DNA from: QHXQ01 sp036389395
Lineage (GTDB): Bacteria > Acidobacteriota > Blastocatellia > Pyrinomonadales > Pyrinomonadaceae
NCBI GenBank assembly: GCA_036389395.1
Contig: DASVPY010000050.1
Coordinates: 1 to 64,000, forward strand
Length of the DNA: 64,000 bases
Direction of reading: 5' to 3'
The translations under genes and the position numbers were made by a program. Positions 36,284-45,651 of this stretch are shown one piece after another. The notes below the pieces were generated by a model that saw only the letters and a program-made list of their open reading frames with translations, did no database searches and was not told the DNA's origin. Within the stretch, counting starts at the first letter, position 1, and the number at the start of each line of letters is the position of its first letter.

Positions 36284-37699
36284 ATGCTTCGCTTTCAGAA
36301 CACGCTTTCCGGTCAGCTCGAAGAGTTCCGCCCGCTGCGCGACGGCGAGGCGCGCTTGTACTACTGCGGCCCGACCGTGTGGAGCTACGCGCATATCGGC
36401 AACCTGCGGACGACTTTGTTCGTGGACATCCTGCGCCGCTACCTGCGCTTCAAGGGCTACGAAGTCACACACGTCATGAACATCACGGACGTGGACGACC
36501 GCATCATCCAGCAGGCCGAGGAGCGTGGCGTCACGATTGACGAGTACACAGCCCCTTACATCGAAGCCTTCTGGCAGGACTTCGACGCGGTCGGCTGCGA
36601 GCGCCCGACGGAAGCGCCGCGCGCCACGCGCCACATCGCCGAGATGGCCGACATCATCGAGAAGCTGACCGCCAACGGGCACGCCTACCAGTCCGACGGC
36701 TCGGTCTACTACCGCATCAACTCGTTCGCGCCCTACGGCAAGCTCTCGAAGATCAACTTCGCGGGCAACATCGTGGGCGGCAGCGAGCGCGTGGACACGG
36801 ACAAGTACGAGAAGGAGGACGCGCGCGACTTCGCGCTCTGGAAGATGGTGGACGAGGTGGACGCGCAGACCGGCGCGGCCTGGGACGCCTCGTTCGGGCG
36901 CGGCCGCCCCGGCTGGCACATCGAGTGCTCCGCCATGTCCATGAAGTACCTCGGCGAGACGTTCGACATCCACTGCGGCGGTGTCGATCTGATCTTCCCG
37001 CACCACGAGAATGAGATCGCGCAGTCGGAGGGCGCGACGGGCCAGAAGTTCGTCAACTACTGGCTGCACGCCGAGCACCTGAAGATCAACGGCGAGTCCA
37101 TGTCGAAGTCCAAGGGCAACTATTTCACCTTGCGCGATCTGACGGCGCAAGGCTTCACGCCCGCGGCCGTCCGCTACGCGCTGGTGAGCGCGCCCTACCG
37201 CAAGCAGTACAACTTCACGCTCGAAGGCCTGCGCGGCATCGAGAAGACCGTCGCCGGCTTGCAGGACTTCCGCCAGCGCCTCGCCGCCGCCCGCTGCGAG
37301 CCGGGCACAAACGCGCAGTTGCGCGCCGCCGCCGCGCGCGCGCTCGAACAGTTCGCGGCGGGCTTGGACGACGATCTCAACACGTCGGTCGCGCTCGCCG
37401 CCATCCACGACCTGACGCGCGAGGTCAACACGGCGCTCGCCGACTGCGGGCTGCGCGCCGACGATCAGCGCGAGCTGCTCGAACTCGTCGCGCGCTTCGA
37501 CTCGGTCTTCAACGTCTTCAGCCAGCCCGAAGCCGAGATGCTCGACGCCGAGATACAGGCCCTCATCGGCGAACGCCAGGAGGCACGCCGCCGCCGCGAC
37601 TTCGCCCGCGCCGATCAAATCCGCGACGAGCTGGCCGCGCGCGGCATCACCCTCGAAGACACACGCGACGGCGTCCGCTGGAAGCGCCGCGGCGTCTAA
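36284..37699 (+). CDS. cysS: Cysteine-tRNA ligase
   Basis: The 471-aa class I aminoacyl-tRNA synthetase charges tRNA-Cys in the cytosol. The HIGH-type motif is in YYCGPTVWSYAHIGNLRT, with the zinc/substrate Cys of Y-Y-C-G-P-T-V. Other conserved parts are NITDVDDRIIQQA, GWHIECSAMS, FDIHCGGVDLIFPHHENEIA and the KMSKS loop MSKSKGNYFTLRDL. The C-terminal anticodon-binding helices (ALIGERQEARRRRDFARADQ) complete a normal length. A sigma-70-like promoter lies upstream. Confidence 0.97.
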   Translation: MLRFQNTLSGQLEEFRPLRDGEARLYYCGPTVWSYAHIGNLRTTLFVDILRRYLRFKGYEVTHVMNITDVDDRIIQQAEERGVTIDEYTAPYIEAFWQDFDAVGCERPTEAPRATRHIAEMADIIEKLTANGHAYQSDGSVYYRINSFAPYGKLSKINFAGNIVGGSERVDTDKYEKEDARDFALWKMVDEVDAQTGAAWDASFGRGRPGWHIECSAMSMKYLGETFDIHCGGVDLIFPHHENEIAQSEGATGQKFVNYWLHAEHLKINGESMSKSKGNYFTLRDLTAQGFTPAAVRYALVSAPYRKQYNFTLEGLRGIEKTVAGLQDFRQRLAAARCEPGTNAQLRAAAARALEQFAAGLDDDLNTSVALAAIHDLTREVNTALADCGLRADDQRELLELVARFDSVFNVFSQPEAEMLDAEIQALIGERQEARRRRDFARADQIRDELAARGITLEDTRDGVRWKRRGV

Positions 37700-38003
37700 C
37701 GCTTCGCGGGCCGCAAAGGAACGCGAAGGATGTTCGTGGTTGACAAAGTCGGCGCTTATGAGTAAACCTCTCGCCGGCTGAGAACCAACGGACATTGACC
37801 GCTGACAACTGACAGCCTTTCAGTCATGCTTTACCTGCCCGTCGCACACCTGCGTCCGCTCGACATCCGCGCGAACATCTTCGCGGGGTAGCCCCGCGCT
37901 CTCCTTCCAACGTCAACGCCGACGAGTCTGCCGACCGCGCCAGCGCAGGTTCGCAAGCTCAGTTCTTTGACTTCCCCGCTTTCACCCGAAGGAGACAAGT
38001 GTC
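37700..38003 (+). other. 304-nt gap upstream of the class-III aminotransferase gene
   Basis: It contains a GCCGCAAAGGAACGCGAAG stretch and a CTGACAACTGACAG stretch that look like single decayed arms of the heptamer elements, a small perfect hairpin (37882-37888 with 37892-37898), and the AGGAG ribosome site of the next gene at 37991. No gene is seen. Confidence 0.45.
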
Positions 38004-39365
38004 ATGACTACCGCAACCAGCGCGCCGCCGCGGCGGCCCTCGATCAAGACCGAGCTGCCCGGCCCGAAAGGGCGCGAGATCGTCGCCGCCGATCAGCAGT
38101 TCGTCAACCCCTCTTACCCGCGCCCCTCGTTCAAGCTCGTCGCCGAGCGCGCCGAAGGCGTGTGGGTCGAAGACGTGGACGGCAACGTCTTTCTCGACTG
38201 CAACGCGGGCGTCGCCGTCTGCTCCACGGGCCACTGCCACCCGGAAGTCGTCCGCGCGATTCAAGACCAGGCCGCGCAGTTGATCCATATGTGCGGCACG
38301 GACTACTACTACCGGCACATGCCGGCGCTCGCGCGCAAGCTCGACGAGATCGTGCCCATCGCAGGCCCGACGCGCACGCACTTCGCCAACAGCGGCACGG
38401 AGGCGGTCGAGACCGCGCTGAAGCTCGCCATGCACGCCACGGGGCGCGAGAAGTTCATCGGCTTCTTCAACAGCTTCCACGGGCGCACGCTCGGCAGCCT
38501 CTCGCTCACCTCCTCGAAGGTCGCGCAGCGCCGCGGCTTCAAACGCCAGGCGCTCGACGTTGTCCACGTCCCTTACCCGAACGCGTTCCGCAACCCGTTC
38601 ACGGGCCAACGGAGCACGCCCGCCGAAGTCAGCGCGCAGTGCTTGGCGTGGATCGAGGAGCGTCTGTTCCTGACGACCACGCCGCCCGAAGAGGTGGCGG
38701 CCGTCGTCGTCGAGTGCGTGCAGGGCGAAGGCGGGTACGTGCCCGCGCCGCCGGAGTTCTTAACAGGCCTGCGCCGCATCTGTGATGAGCACGGCATCCT
38801 GTTGATCGTGGACGAGGTGCAGTCGGGCATGGGGCGCACCGGCAAGATGTTCGCGTGCGAGCACTACGGGCTAAAGCCCGACATCATGACGCTCGCCAAG
38901 GGCATCGGGTCGGGGCTGCCCATCGGCGCGTGCGTGGCGCGCGCCGACCTGATGAACTGGAAGCCCGGCGCGCACGCCTCGACCTTCGGCGGCAACCCCG
39001 TCTGCATCGCCGCCGCCCTCAAGACCATCGAACTGCTCGAAGGCGGTCTCGTCGCCAACAGCGCGGAGGTCGGCGCGTACCTGAAAGCCGGCCTGGAGAA
39101 ACTGAAGGACAAGCACGACTGCATCGGCGACGTGCGCGGGCTGGGCTTGATGATTGGCGTCGAGTTCGTCGCCGACCGCGCGACGAACGCGCCCGCGCCC
39201 GACTTGCGCGACCGCGTCGAGACCGCCTGCTTCGAGCGCGGTCTCGTCATCCTCGGCGCGGGCACGAACACCATCCGCTGGTCGCCCCCCCTCATCATCA
39301 CCCGCGACCACGCCGACGTGGCCCTCGAAATCTTCGACGACGCGATCAGCGCTTCGTGCCAATAA
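38004..39365 (+). CDS. Class-III PLP aminotransferase (4-aminobutyrate/acetylornithine type)
   Basis: A 453-aa omega-aminotransferase, most like 4-aminobutyrate or taurine-type transaminases. Motifs are GVWVEDVDGNVFLDCNAGVA, HFANSGTEAVETALKLA, the FHGRTLGSLSLTSS loop, VVVECVQGEGGYVPAPPEF, LIVDEVQSGMGRTGKMFA and the Schiff-base Lys in MTLAKGIGSGLPIGA (K299), followed by the HASTFGGNPVCIAAA loop. AGGAG precedes the ATG. The N-terminal 25 residues are extra and basic/Pro-rich. The donor is likely 4-aminobutyrate or a related terminal amine, with 2-oxoglutarate as acceptor; this is inferred. Confidence 0.92.
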   Translation: MTTATSAPPRRPSIKTELPGPKGREIVAADQQFVNPSYPRPSFKLVAERAEGVWVEDVDGNVFLDCNAGVAVCSTGHCHPEVVRAIQDQAAQLIHMCGTDYYYRHMPALARKLDEIVPIAGPTRTHFANSGTEAVETALKLAMHATGREKFIGFFNSFHGRTLGSLSLTSSKVAQRRGFKRQALDVVHVPYPNAFRNPFTGQRSTPAEVSAQCLAWIEERLFLTTTPPEEVAAVVVECVQGEGGYVPAPPEFLTGLRRICDEHGILLIVDEVQSGMGRTGKMFACEHYGLKPDIMTLAKGIGSGLPIGACVARADLMNWKPGAHASTFGGNPVCIAAALKTIELLEGGLVANSAEVGAYLKAGLEKLKDKHDCIGDVRGLGLMIGVEFVADRATNAPAPDLRDRVETACFERGLVILGAGTNTIRWSPPLIITRDHADVALEIFDDAISASCQ

Positions 39366-39370
39366 AACAA

Positions 39371-39500
39371 GTGGTCAGTGGTCAGTTAAGAGTTCAAGGT
39401 TCAACGTTCAAGGTTAGCTGCGTGCTTAACCTTGAACGTTGAACCTTGAACTTTGAACCGTCTTCCTACTGACCACTGACCACTGACCACCGGCCACTGC
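39371..39500. repeat. Heptamer hairpin element, nested GGTCAGT outside and GTTCAAG inside
   Basis: The left side reads GTGGTCAGTGGTCAG then GTTCAAGGTTCAACGTTCAA. The right side reads AACCTTGAACGTTGAACCTT and then GACCACTGACCACTGACC. It lies after a plus-strand gene and before the next one. Confidence 0.85.
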
Positions 39501-39589
39501 CTTTCCGTTGACAAATCCGCCGCCCTCCCCTAAGTTTCGCCTTGTCCCCCGGCCGCTCTCGGCTTTGGTCAACCGGCGGAGGTCTTCGG

Positions 39590-40309
39590 ATGCCACGCAC
39601 GCGCCTGTCAGTCGTCCTGCTCTCGTTGTTCGTCGCCGCCGTCGCGGCGCGCGCGCAAGACCCTGCGCGTCCCGCGCAAACGCACCTCAAGCGGGGCGCG
39701 GAGCGCTTCCTGCGCGGCGACCTCGACGGCGCGCTCAGCGCCTACGACCTCGCGCTCGCGGTCGAGCCGGAGGCGGCCGACATCTACCTGCGGCGCGGCG
39801 GCGTGCGCCGCGCGAAGGGCGACCTGGCGGGCGCGCTCAGCGACTTCGACCAGGCGCTCGCGCTCGACCCCGCGGCGGCGCGCAACGACCGCAGCGTCGC
39901 CGACGCCTACTCGCGCCGCGGCTACCAGCGCGCGCACAACCTACAGGTCGAGGCCGCCATCGAGGACTTCAACAAGGCGCTGGCCTGTTACCAGGGCAAC
40001 CCCGATTACTTCTTCCGCCGCGGCAACGCCCTGCTCGTCAAAGGCGACCTCGCGGGCGCGCTCGCCGACTTCAACAGCGGCCTCGCCCTGAAGCCCGACA
40101 ACGCGCAGGCCTCTTTCGCCTACGCCAGCCGCGGCTACGTCTACATCCTGCAAGGCGACGACCGCGCCGCCCGCGCCGACTTCACCCAGAGCCTCAAGCT
40201 CAACAAAGACGGCAAGCTCATCCTCCGCTTCCACCTCATGTTCCTCCGCGAACAGGTCGAAGAGATCAAACAGCGCCGCCTCCGCGACCAGCAGAAGGTG
40301 ACGGACTAA
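39590..40309 (+). CDS. Secreted TPR protein
   Basis: A 239-aa product starting at the ATG at 39590, eight bases after GGAGG; the signal peptide is SVVLLSLFVAAVAARAQ. The mature part has five TPR units with the pattern G-D-L-x-G-A-L-x-D-F/Y-x-x-A-L-A-L-x-P, for example RGDLDGALSAYDLALAVEP, KGDLAGALSDFDQALALDP and KGDLAGALADFNSGLALKP. A periplasmic scaffold or binding role is likely. It converges on the restriction-endonuclease gene 46 nt away. Confidence 0.85.
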   Translation: MPRTRLSVVLLSLFVAAVAARAQDPARPAQTHLKRGAERFLRGDLDGALSAYDLALAVEPEAADIYLRRGGVRRAKGDLAGALSDFDQALALDPAAARNDRSVADAYSRRGYQRAHNLQVEAAIEDFNKALACYQGNPDYFFRRGNALLVKGDLAGALADFNSGLALKPDNAQASFAYASRGYVYILQGDDRAARADFTQSLKLNKDGKLILRFHLMFLREQVEEIKQRRLRDQQKVTD

Positions 40310-40355
40310 AAGAGACCGTGGGTTTTTACGAGGCGGCGGCGAACAGGCGGGGGTT

Positions 40356-40925
40356 TCAGGCGTCCAGACCGAGAATCAAAACGGGAATGTCTATGTCGGC
40401 GACGCCGCGACTTTCCAAGTCCCACAGGAACTGCTCGTAGTAGGAGACACCCGATGACATGTCATCGGCGAAGGCTTTAACCGGGACGATTTCGATGCCG
40501 CAGTCTATGTGCCCGAGGTTGCGGAAGATGGTCATCTTCGCGCAGACGTTATAGACCATGAAGGCGTACTTACCGAACTGAACTTCGATACCGAGCCTTT
40601 CCTTGACGAAATCCATTTCCCGGTACGCGCCGCGATTTTTTGACCGGATTTCGTAGTCTTCGAGGTAGTAGGTGGTCGGGTAGTCGCACCGCACGCGGAC
40701 GGGCTTCCAGCGTAATCTGGCGAACTCAGTTTTGAAGGCCGTGTTGATGCGCGAGGGGCTGTAAAGCATCCTGCCCGGCATCGTCTTTTCTTCGCTCACC
40801 TTGTCTTTGTACGCGGCAGCGTCAACGGCTTTGACCGCCGCATTAACTTCGGTGAGCAAGTGCGGATAGCGTTCGGTGACAAACTCCTTCCCGCCTTTGA
40901 ACGAATAGACGCCCGCGACTCTCAC
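40356..40925 (-). CDS. Type II restriction endonuclease, BglII/BstYI family
   Basis: A 189-aa product. I favour the GTG start at 40925, which overlaps the methyltransferase stop by four bases (GTGA) and follows GGAGG; a GTG at 40949 is an alternative. The central block MDFVKERLGIEVQFGKYAFM is typical of the BglII/BstYI group, and its D-x8-E-x-Q pattern has the same spacing as the BglII catalytic residues Asp84, Glu93 and Gln95. The downstream IDCGIEIVPVKAF and MSSGVSYYEQFLWDLE segments are also family-like. It would cut DNA at a GATC-centred hexamer (AGATCT or RGATCY in known members). The exact site here is unknown. Base use is less GC-biased than in its neighbours, suggesting transfer. Confidence 0.87.
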   Translation of the reverse strand: MRVAGVYSFKGGKEFVTERYPHLLTEVNAAVKAVDAAAYKDKVSEEKTMPGRMLYSPSRINTAFKTEFARLRWKPVRVRCDYPTTYYLEDYEIRSKNRGAYREMDFVKERLGIEVQFGKYAFMVYNVCAKMTIFRNLGHIDCGIEIVPVKAFADDMSSGVSYYEQFLWDLESRGVADIDIPVLILGLDA

Positions 40926-41890
40926 GCTTTCGCCTCCAAGTTTTGCCACTCCATCGGAATTTGCGCGACCTTTTCGCGTCCGGTCGGTTGATGGACGGGC
41001 TTGCCAAGCTGGCGGTAGCGGAGTTTGCCGGAGCGAAGGTCGGCGATGCGCTCTTTTGCTATCTCGACGTACTCGGCTTCTTTTTCACAGCCGATGGCAC
41101 GCCGGCCGTTTTTCAGCGCGGCGAGCATGGCAGAGCCGACGCCGGAGAACGGGTCTAACACCCAATCGCCTTCGTCAGTGAGCGCGAGAATGCACCGCTC
41201 AACTAATTCAATCGGGAATTGGCAAGGGTGAATCGTCTTTTCGGGATGATTGGCTTTGACGTTCGGGATGTTCCAAAGCTCTTGCTCCCAATCCTGCGCG
41301 ACGATGCGCCAAATGTCGGCGGGATTCTTGCCGAGCGGATTTCCCGACGGCTGCCCGCGCTTCTCGCCTTTGAAGTGCGTCTTGCCGGGGTATTTCGACG
41401 GCACGCGAACCGGGTCTAGGTTGAAGGTGTAAGCATCGCCTTTGGTAAACCAGAGAAGCGTCTCGTAGCGACCGGAGAATCGCTTGGAAGCGTGTAAGCC
41501 GTGCTCGAAATGCCAAACAATGCGGTTGCGAAGTTTGAAGCCGCGCTCTTTGAAAAACGGGTAATAGAAAATATCCAGCGGGAAGACCTCGCCGTTTTCG
41601 ACGTAGTTTCCGACCTGCCAGCAGAGCGACCCTTCCGCCGACAGCACTCTGACCAATTCATCTATGACCGGGTTAATCGAAGCGAGATACTCTGTAAGCT
41701 TAGTCGCCCTTTCATAGACTTTGCCGATATTGTACGGCGGCGATGTGATAATTAACTTTGCGAACCCGCCCGGCAGAGCGCGAAGACTCTGCAAGCAATC
41801 GCCCTCCGCTATCACGGCCTCCGCATCCGGATTAAAAGAAGCTGCGACTTCACCTGTCCACAAGTGCCCGGTTTTACCGCTCGCGCTCAT
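40922..41890 (-). CDS. DNA methyltransferase of a type II R-M system
   Basis: A 322-aa beta-class methyltransferase (motif IV before motif I). Motif IV is ITSPPYNIGK (about residues 47-56, S-P-P-Y as in many m4C enzymes); motif I is LDPFSGVGSAMLAALKNGRR in the C-terminal half. The target-recognition region lies between. It should protect the site cut by the partner nuclease at 40356-40925, with which it is translationally coupled. GGAGG precedes the ATG at 41890. Cytosine-N4 modification is likely by analogy with M.BglII, but N6-adenine cannot be excluded. Confidence 0.9.
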   Translation of the reverse strand: MSASGKTGHLWTGEVAASFNPDAEAVIAEGDCLQSLRALPGGFAKLIITSPPYNIGKVYERATKLTEYLASINPVIDELVRVLSAEGSLCWQVGNYVENGEVFPLDIFYYPFFKERGFKLRNRIVWHFEHGLHASKRFSGRYETLLWFTKGDAYTFNLDPVRVPSKYPGKTHFKGEKRGQPSGNPLGKNPADIWRIVAQDWEQELWNIPNVKANHPEKTIHPCQFPIELVERCILALTDEGDWVLDPFSGVGSAMLAALKNGRRAIGCEKEAEYVEIAKERIADLRSGKLRYRQLGKPVHQPTGREKVAQIPMEWQNLEAKA

Positions 41891-41966
41891 GTTGCCTCCG
41901 AATACACTCTTCAGCCAAACAAGCCCGACTCTACCATAGAATTCTGGCGGCGAGGACTACAGCTTT

Positions 41967-43214
41967 TCAGTACCGTTGCGGCGCGCCGGTGACGCAGCGG
42001 ACGGTGTCGCGGGCGATGAGGAGTTCTTCGTCGGTGGGGATGACGTAGGCGGCGAGGCGGGCGTCGTCGCGGGTGATGACGCCCTCGCGCCCGTGGGTGT
42101 GCGCGGCGTTGCGCTCGGCGTCGAGTTCGAGACCGCACCAGGCGAGGCCGGCGCAGATGCGCGCGCGCACCTCGGGCGCGTTCTCGCCGATGCCGCCCGT
42201 GAAGACGACGGCGTCCGCGCCGCCCATCGCGGCCAGGTACGCGCCGATGTACTTGCGCGCGCGGTAGCAGAAGATTTCGATGGCGAGGCGGGCGCGGCGG
42301 TCGTCGTTCTCCTCGGCCTCGGCCAGCAGCTCGCGCATGTCGTTCGTCAGACCCGAAATCCCGATCAGTCCCGACTGCTTGTTGAGCATCGCCTCGACCT
42401 GCTCGGTCGTCATGCCCTCCTTGGCCGAGAGGAAGTCTATGATGGCCGGGTCTACGTCGCCGGAGCGCGTGCCCATGACGAGACCTTCGAGCGGCGTCAT
42501 GCCCATCGAGGTGTCCACCGAGTCGCCGTTCACGATGGCGGCGACCGAGCAGCCGTTGCCGAGGTGCAGCGTGATGACGTTGGTCTGCTCGCGGGCGAGC
42601 GCGCGCAACTGCCGGTAGCGGTAGGCGACGTAGCGGTGCGACGTGCCGTGGAAGCCGTAGCGGCGGACGCGGTGGCGGCGGTAGAACTGGTACGGCAGCG
42701 CGTAGAGGTAGGCGTAGTCGGGCAGCGTTTGATGAAAGGCCGTGTCGAAGACGGCCGCCTGCGGCAGCCCCGCGCCGAAGACCTCGCGCGCCGCCAGTAT
42801 GCCTTTGACGTTCGCCGGGTTGTGCAGCGGCGCGAGGTCTATGCAGTCCTCTATGCCGCGCAGGACTTCGTCGGTGATCAGCACGGAGTGCGTGAACCGC
42901 TCGCCGCCGTGGACGACGCGGTGGCCGACGGCGTGTACGTCGCCCACGCTCTTGACCTCGGCGATGCCGGCGGCGTCGGAGCAGGCCCAGCGGATGATCC
43001 AGTCGACGGCGGCGCGCGTGTCGCGCAGTTGCGCGGTCAGGCGCTGCGGGCCGCGTCCCTCGACGGCGAGCGTGATGATGGCCTCGCCGCTGATGCGCTC
43101 GATCTGGCCGCGCGCGAGTCGGCGGTCGGTGTTCTGCGCGATGCGCTCCAGGTCGGTCGCGATCAGTTGGAACTTGACGGTCGAGCTGCCGCAGTTCAAG
43201 ACCAGTACGTTCAT
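41967..43214 (-). CDS. ackA: Acetate kinase
   Basis: The 415-aa enzyme interconverts acetate plus ATP and acetyl phosphate. I use the ATG at 43214, giving the family start NVLVLNCGSSTVKFQLI. Conserved parts are VGHRVVHGGERFTHSVLI, RRYGFHGTSHRYVA, VITLHLGNGCSVAAIVNG, DTSMGMTPLEGLVMGTRSGD and VFTGGIGENAPEVRARIC. Length is close to the usual 400. No phosphotransacetylase gene is adjacent. Confidence 0.95.
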   Translation of the reverse strand: MNVLVLNCGSSTVKFQLIATDLERIAQNTDRRLARGQIERISGEAIITLAVEGRGPQRLTAQLRDTRAAVDWIIRWACSDAAGIAEVKSVGDVHAVGHRVVHGGERFTHSVLITDEVLRGIEDCIDLAPLHNPANVKGILAAREVFGAGLPQAAVFDTAFHQTLPDYAYLYALPYQFYRRHRVRRYGFHGTSHRYVAYRYRQLRALAREQTNVITLHLGNGCSVAAIVNGDSVDTSMGMTPLEGLVMGTRSGDVDPAIIDFLSAKEGMTTEQVEAMLNKQSGLIGISGLTNDMRELLAEAEENDDRRARLAIEIFCYRARKYIGAYLAAMGGADAVVFTGGIGENAPEVRARICAGLAWCGLELDAERNAAHTHGREGVITRDDARLAAYVIPTDEELLIARDTVRCVTGAPQRY

Positions 43215-43258
43215 AGTGCCGCTGATTCTGCCACACCTGGCCCGCCGTGTGTAACGGC

Positions 43259-44047
43259 TCACAGGCGGCGCAGGAACGTTTCGGGGTTGTTGAGGAACGC
43301 GCGCGTCAGCGCGACGTGTTGATCGTAAGGGACGGCGCGGACGGGGTAGCGATCAAAGTTGAGCAGCACGGCGGCGGGGAACGCCATCAGGATGGGCGAG
43401 TGCGTGGCGATGATGAACTGCGCGTCCTGCGCGACCATCTGTTTGAGCAGCGCGAGCAGGGCGAGCTGGCGCTGCGGCGAGAGCGGCGCTTCCGGCTCGT
43501 CGAGCAGGTAGAGACCGCCGGGCGTGACGCGCTCGCGGAACAGGTTGAGGAAGCTCTCGCCGTGCGAGCGCGCGTCGGCGTCCGCGCCGTACTTCTCGGC
43601 GAGCGCCCGCCGCTCGCTCAAGACCAGCCCGCGCGCGCGCATCAGCCCGTAGCCCGTAAGCGTCCGCTCGTACTCGGCGGCCATCGCTTCGAGTTCCTGG
43701 CTCATGCTGTTGACGCGGCGCGCGAAGTTGAAGAAGTCTTCGGCGCGCAGGAAGAAGCCGCGGCGCGTGCGCTTGTGCCAGACGAACTGCATCTGCGCGG
43801 CGAGCCGCGCGGCGTGTCGCAAGGTCTCGTCGCGCGCCGCGTCCGCGCCGCCGATGGTGGGCGAGCCGACGCCCGCGGCAAGGGCTTCGAGCAAAGTGGA
43901 TTTGCCCGACCCGTTCTCGCCGACGAGGAACGTGACCGGCGCGCGGAACTTGAACTCGCGCCCCTTCTGCACGAGCGGCAGCGTGAACGGGTAGCCCGCC
44001 AGCTTGCGCGCGCCCGGCTTGAACTGAACTGACCGCAGGTGAATCAC
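43259..44047 (-). CDS. AAA-family ATPase (ABC-like, OLD/RecF-type fold)
   Basis: A 262-aa product of the predicted ATPase group with Walker A VGENGSGKSTLLEAL and Walker B GLYLLDEPEAPLS plus the signature-like QRQLALLALL and switch IIATHSPILMA. I take the GTG at 44047 (then I-H-L-R-S-V-Q-F), since 14 further codons upstream run into a hairpin repeat. The HGESFLNLFRE loop is typical of this family. It may be a stand-alone ATPase involved in nucleic-acid or regulatory functions; no partner is visible. The starting position is not certain. Confidence 0.85.
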   Translation of the reverse strand: MIHLRSVQFKPGARKLAGYPFTLPLVQKGREFKFRAPVTFLVGENGSGKSTLLEALAAGVGSPTIGGADAARDETLRHAARLAAQMQFVWHKRTRRGFFLRAEDFFNFARRVNSMSQELEAMAAEYERTLTGYGLMRARGLVLSERRALAEKYGADADARSHGESFLNLFRERVTPGGLYLLDEPEAPLSPQRQLALLALLKQMVAQDAQFIIATHSPILMAFPAAVLLNFDRYPVRAVPYDQHVALTRAFLNNPETFLRRL

Positions 44048-44080
44048 GACGCGTCTCTCTAGGGCCTCTTGGGCGTAACG

Positions 44081-44181
44081 ATTCACCACAGAGGCACAGA
44101 GTTCACCGAGGATGCACGGAGGCTCGAACGGCGCTCAGGCCTCCGTGCCACCTCTGTGTCCTCCGTGCCTCTGTGGTGAAT
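44081..44181. repeat. Hairpin element, CACAGAGG type
   Basis: The left arm ATTCACCACAGAGGCAC (44081-44097) is an exact reverse complement of the right arm GTGCCTCTGTGGTGAAT (44165-44181). Between them further CACAGAG/CCGAGGA-like units and their complements appear. It lies between two minus-strand genes. Confidence 0.8.
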
Positions 44182-44193
44182 CAACCTTAATCA

Positions 44194-45543
44194 TCACTCA
44201 ACGTTGAGCCGCGTGGCGATCTCGTTGACGCGCGCGCGCAGGCGCGCTTCGTCCACGGTGAGCGCGCGCCCGTCGCGGACGAGTTCGCGCCCGGCGACCA
44301 TCGTCATGATCACGTCGCGCCCCGAAGAGGCGTGGACGAGCGCGCGCACTGGGTCGTGGACGGGCTGCTGGTGCGCGCCGTCGAGCCGCACGGCGACGAG
44401 GTCGGCGGCGCGACCGGCGACGAGCGCGCCCGTCTGCCCGCCGTAGCCGAGCGCCTCCGCGCCGCCCGCCGTCGCATCATAAAGCGCGCGCTCGGCCGTC
44501 AACTCGTCGAGTCGCGCGGGCGCGGCGGCGCGGCCCATCAGCAACGCCGTGCGCGCCTCTTCCAACAGGTCGCAAGTGTTGTTGCTCGCCACCGAGTCGC
44601 TGCCCAGCCCGTGGCGCAGCGCGAGGAACTTGTCGTAAGGCGCGTGCCCGTGGCCGAGTTTGGCGTTCGACTTCGGGCAGTGCGCGACGCTCGCGCCCGC
44701 CTGTCTGATCGTCTCGATGTCGGCGTCGTCCACGCGGATGCAGTGGGCGAGCAGCGGGCGCGCGGCGAGCACGCCGAGCCGCGCCAGGTATTGCACGGGC
44801 GCGAGACCGGGCGCGCGCCACTCGATGCCGCGCTGCGCGTAGCTCTCCGCGAACGGCCCGCGCCCTTCGCTGAGCAGCAGCGACTCGGCTTCGGACTCGG
44901 CGGCGTGCAGCGTCAAGGGCACGCCTTCGGTCAACGCGTAGTCCGTGATCAACTCGAACAGCGGCGCGCTGACCGTGTACGGCGCGTGCGGCGAGACGCC
45001 GACGCGCACCAACTCGTCCGCGTCCGCGCGCAGAGCTTCGAGTTGCGCGCGCGACCGTGCCCACTGCTCCCGCGCCATGCGCGCGTCCGGGCCGAAGACT
45101 TCCTGAAAGACCGTCCCGCGCAAGCCCAGTTCCTTGAGCGCGGCGACGACGGGCGTGCCGCCGCTCGCCCCGTCGGCCACGCAGGTGACGCCCGCGCGCG
45201 CCGCCTCCAACGCGCCCCAAGCGGCCGAGGCGCGCAGGTCGTCCGCCGTCATGCGCAGCGTGCGCGCGACGGTCAGCTTGCGCAGCCAGGCGAAGAAGTC
45301 GCCCTCCTCCGCGTCGAGGAAGCCGCGCATGACGGTCAGCTCAAGGTGCGCGTGGCAGTTGACCAAGCCCGGCAGGATGACGGCCGCGCCGAAGTCTTCG
45401 ACCGCGGCGGCCGGGAACTGCGCGGCCACGTCGGCGCGCGTGCCCACGGCGGCGACGCGCGCGCCGTTGACCGCGACCGCGCCGTCCGCGACGGGCGGCG
45501 CGGCGACGGGCACGACCCAGCGAGCGCAGTAGATTTTCGTCAT
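44194..45543 (-). CDS. Amidohydrolase-family deaminase
   Basis: A 449-aa metal-dependent hydrolase of the amidohydrolase superfamily, in the branch that includes S-adenosylhomocysteine, aminofutalosine and guanine deaminases and chlorohydrolases. The metal site shows LPGLVNCHAHLELTVMRGF (HxH), VGVSPHAPYTVS, LTLHAAESEAE (His) and the Asp in LRHGLGSDSVASNN. The composite domain, with beta-sandwich parts at both ends (start YCARWVVPVAAPPVADGAV), is typical. The exact substrate is unknown; a purine-like or futalosine-pathway substrate is plausible. Confidence 0.87.
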   Translation of the reverse strand: MTKIYCARWVVPVAAPPVADGAVAVNGARVAAVGTRADVAAQFPAAAVEDFGAAVILPGLVNCHAHLELTVMRGFLDAEEGDFFAWLRKLTVARTLRMTADDLRASAAWGALEAARAGVTCVADGASGGTPVVAALKELGLRGTVFQEVFGPDARMAREQWARSRAQLEALRADADELVRVGVSPHAPYTVSAPLFELITDYALTEGVPLTLHAAESEAESLLLSEGRGPFAESYAQRGIEWRAPGLAPVQYLARLGVLAARPLLAHCIRVDDADIETIRQAGASVAHCPKSNAKLGHGHAPYDKFLALRHGLGSDSVASNNTCDLLEEARTALLMGRAAAPARLDELTAERALYDATAGGAEALGYGGQTGALVAGRAADLVAVRLDGAHQQPVHDPVRALVHASSGRDVIMTMVAGRELVRDGRALTVDEARLRARVNEIATRLNVE

Positions 45544-45651
45544 AAGACTTGCGGCACGTTCAACCGGAGACCGACGACGGGTTCAAGCAGAGACCGAGCA
45601 CGCGTTTCATCAAACCGGCCGGCGGCGTGTTCATTCGTTTCGCGCGTCTGT

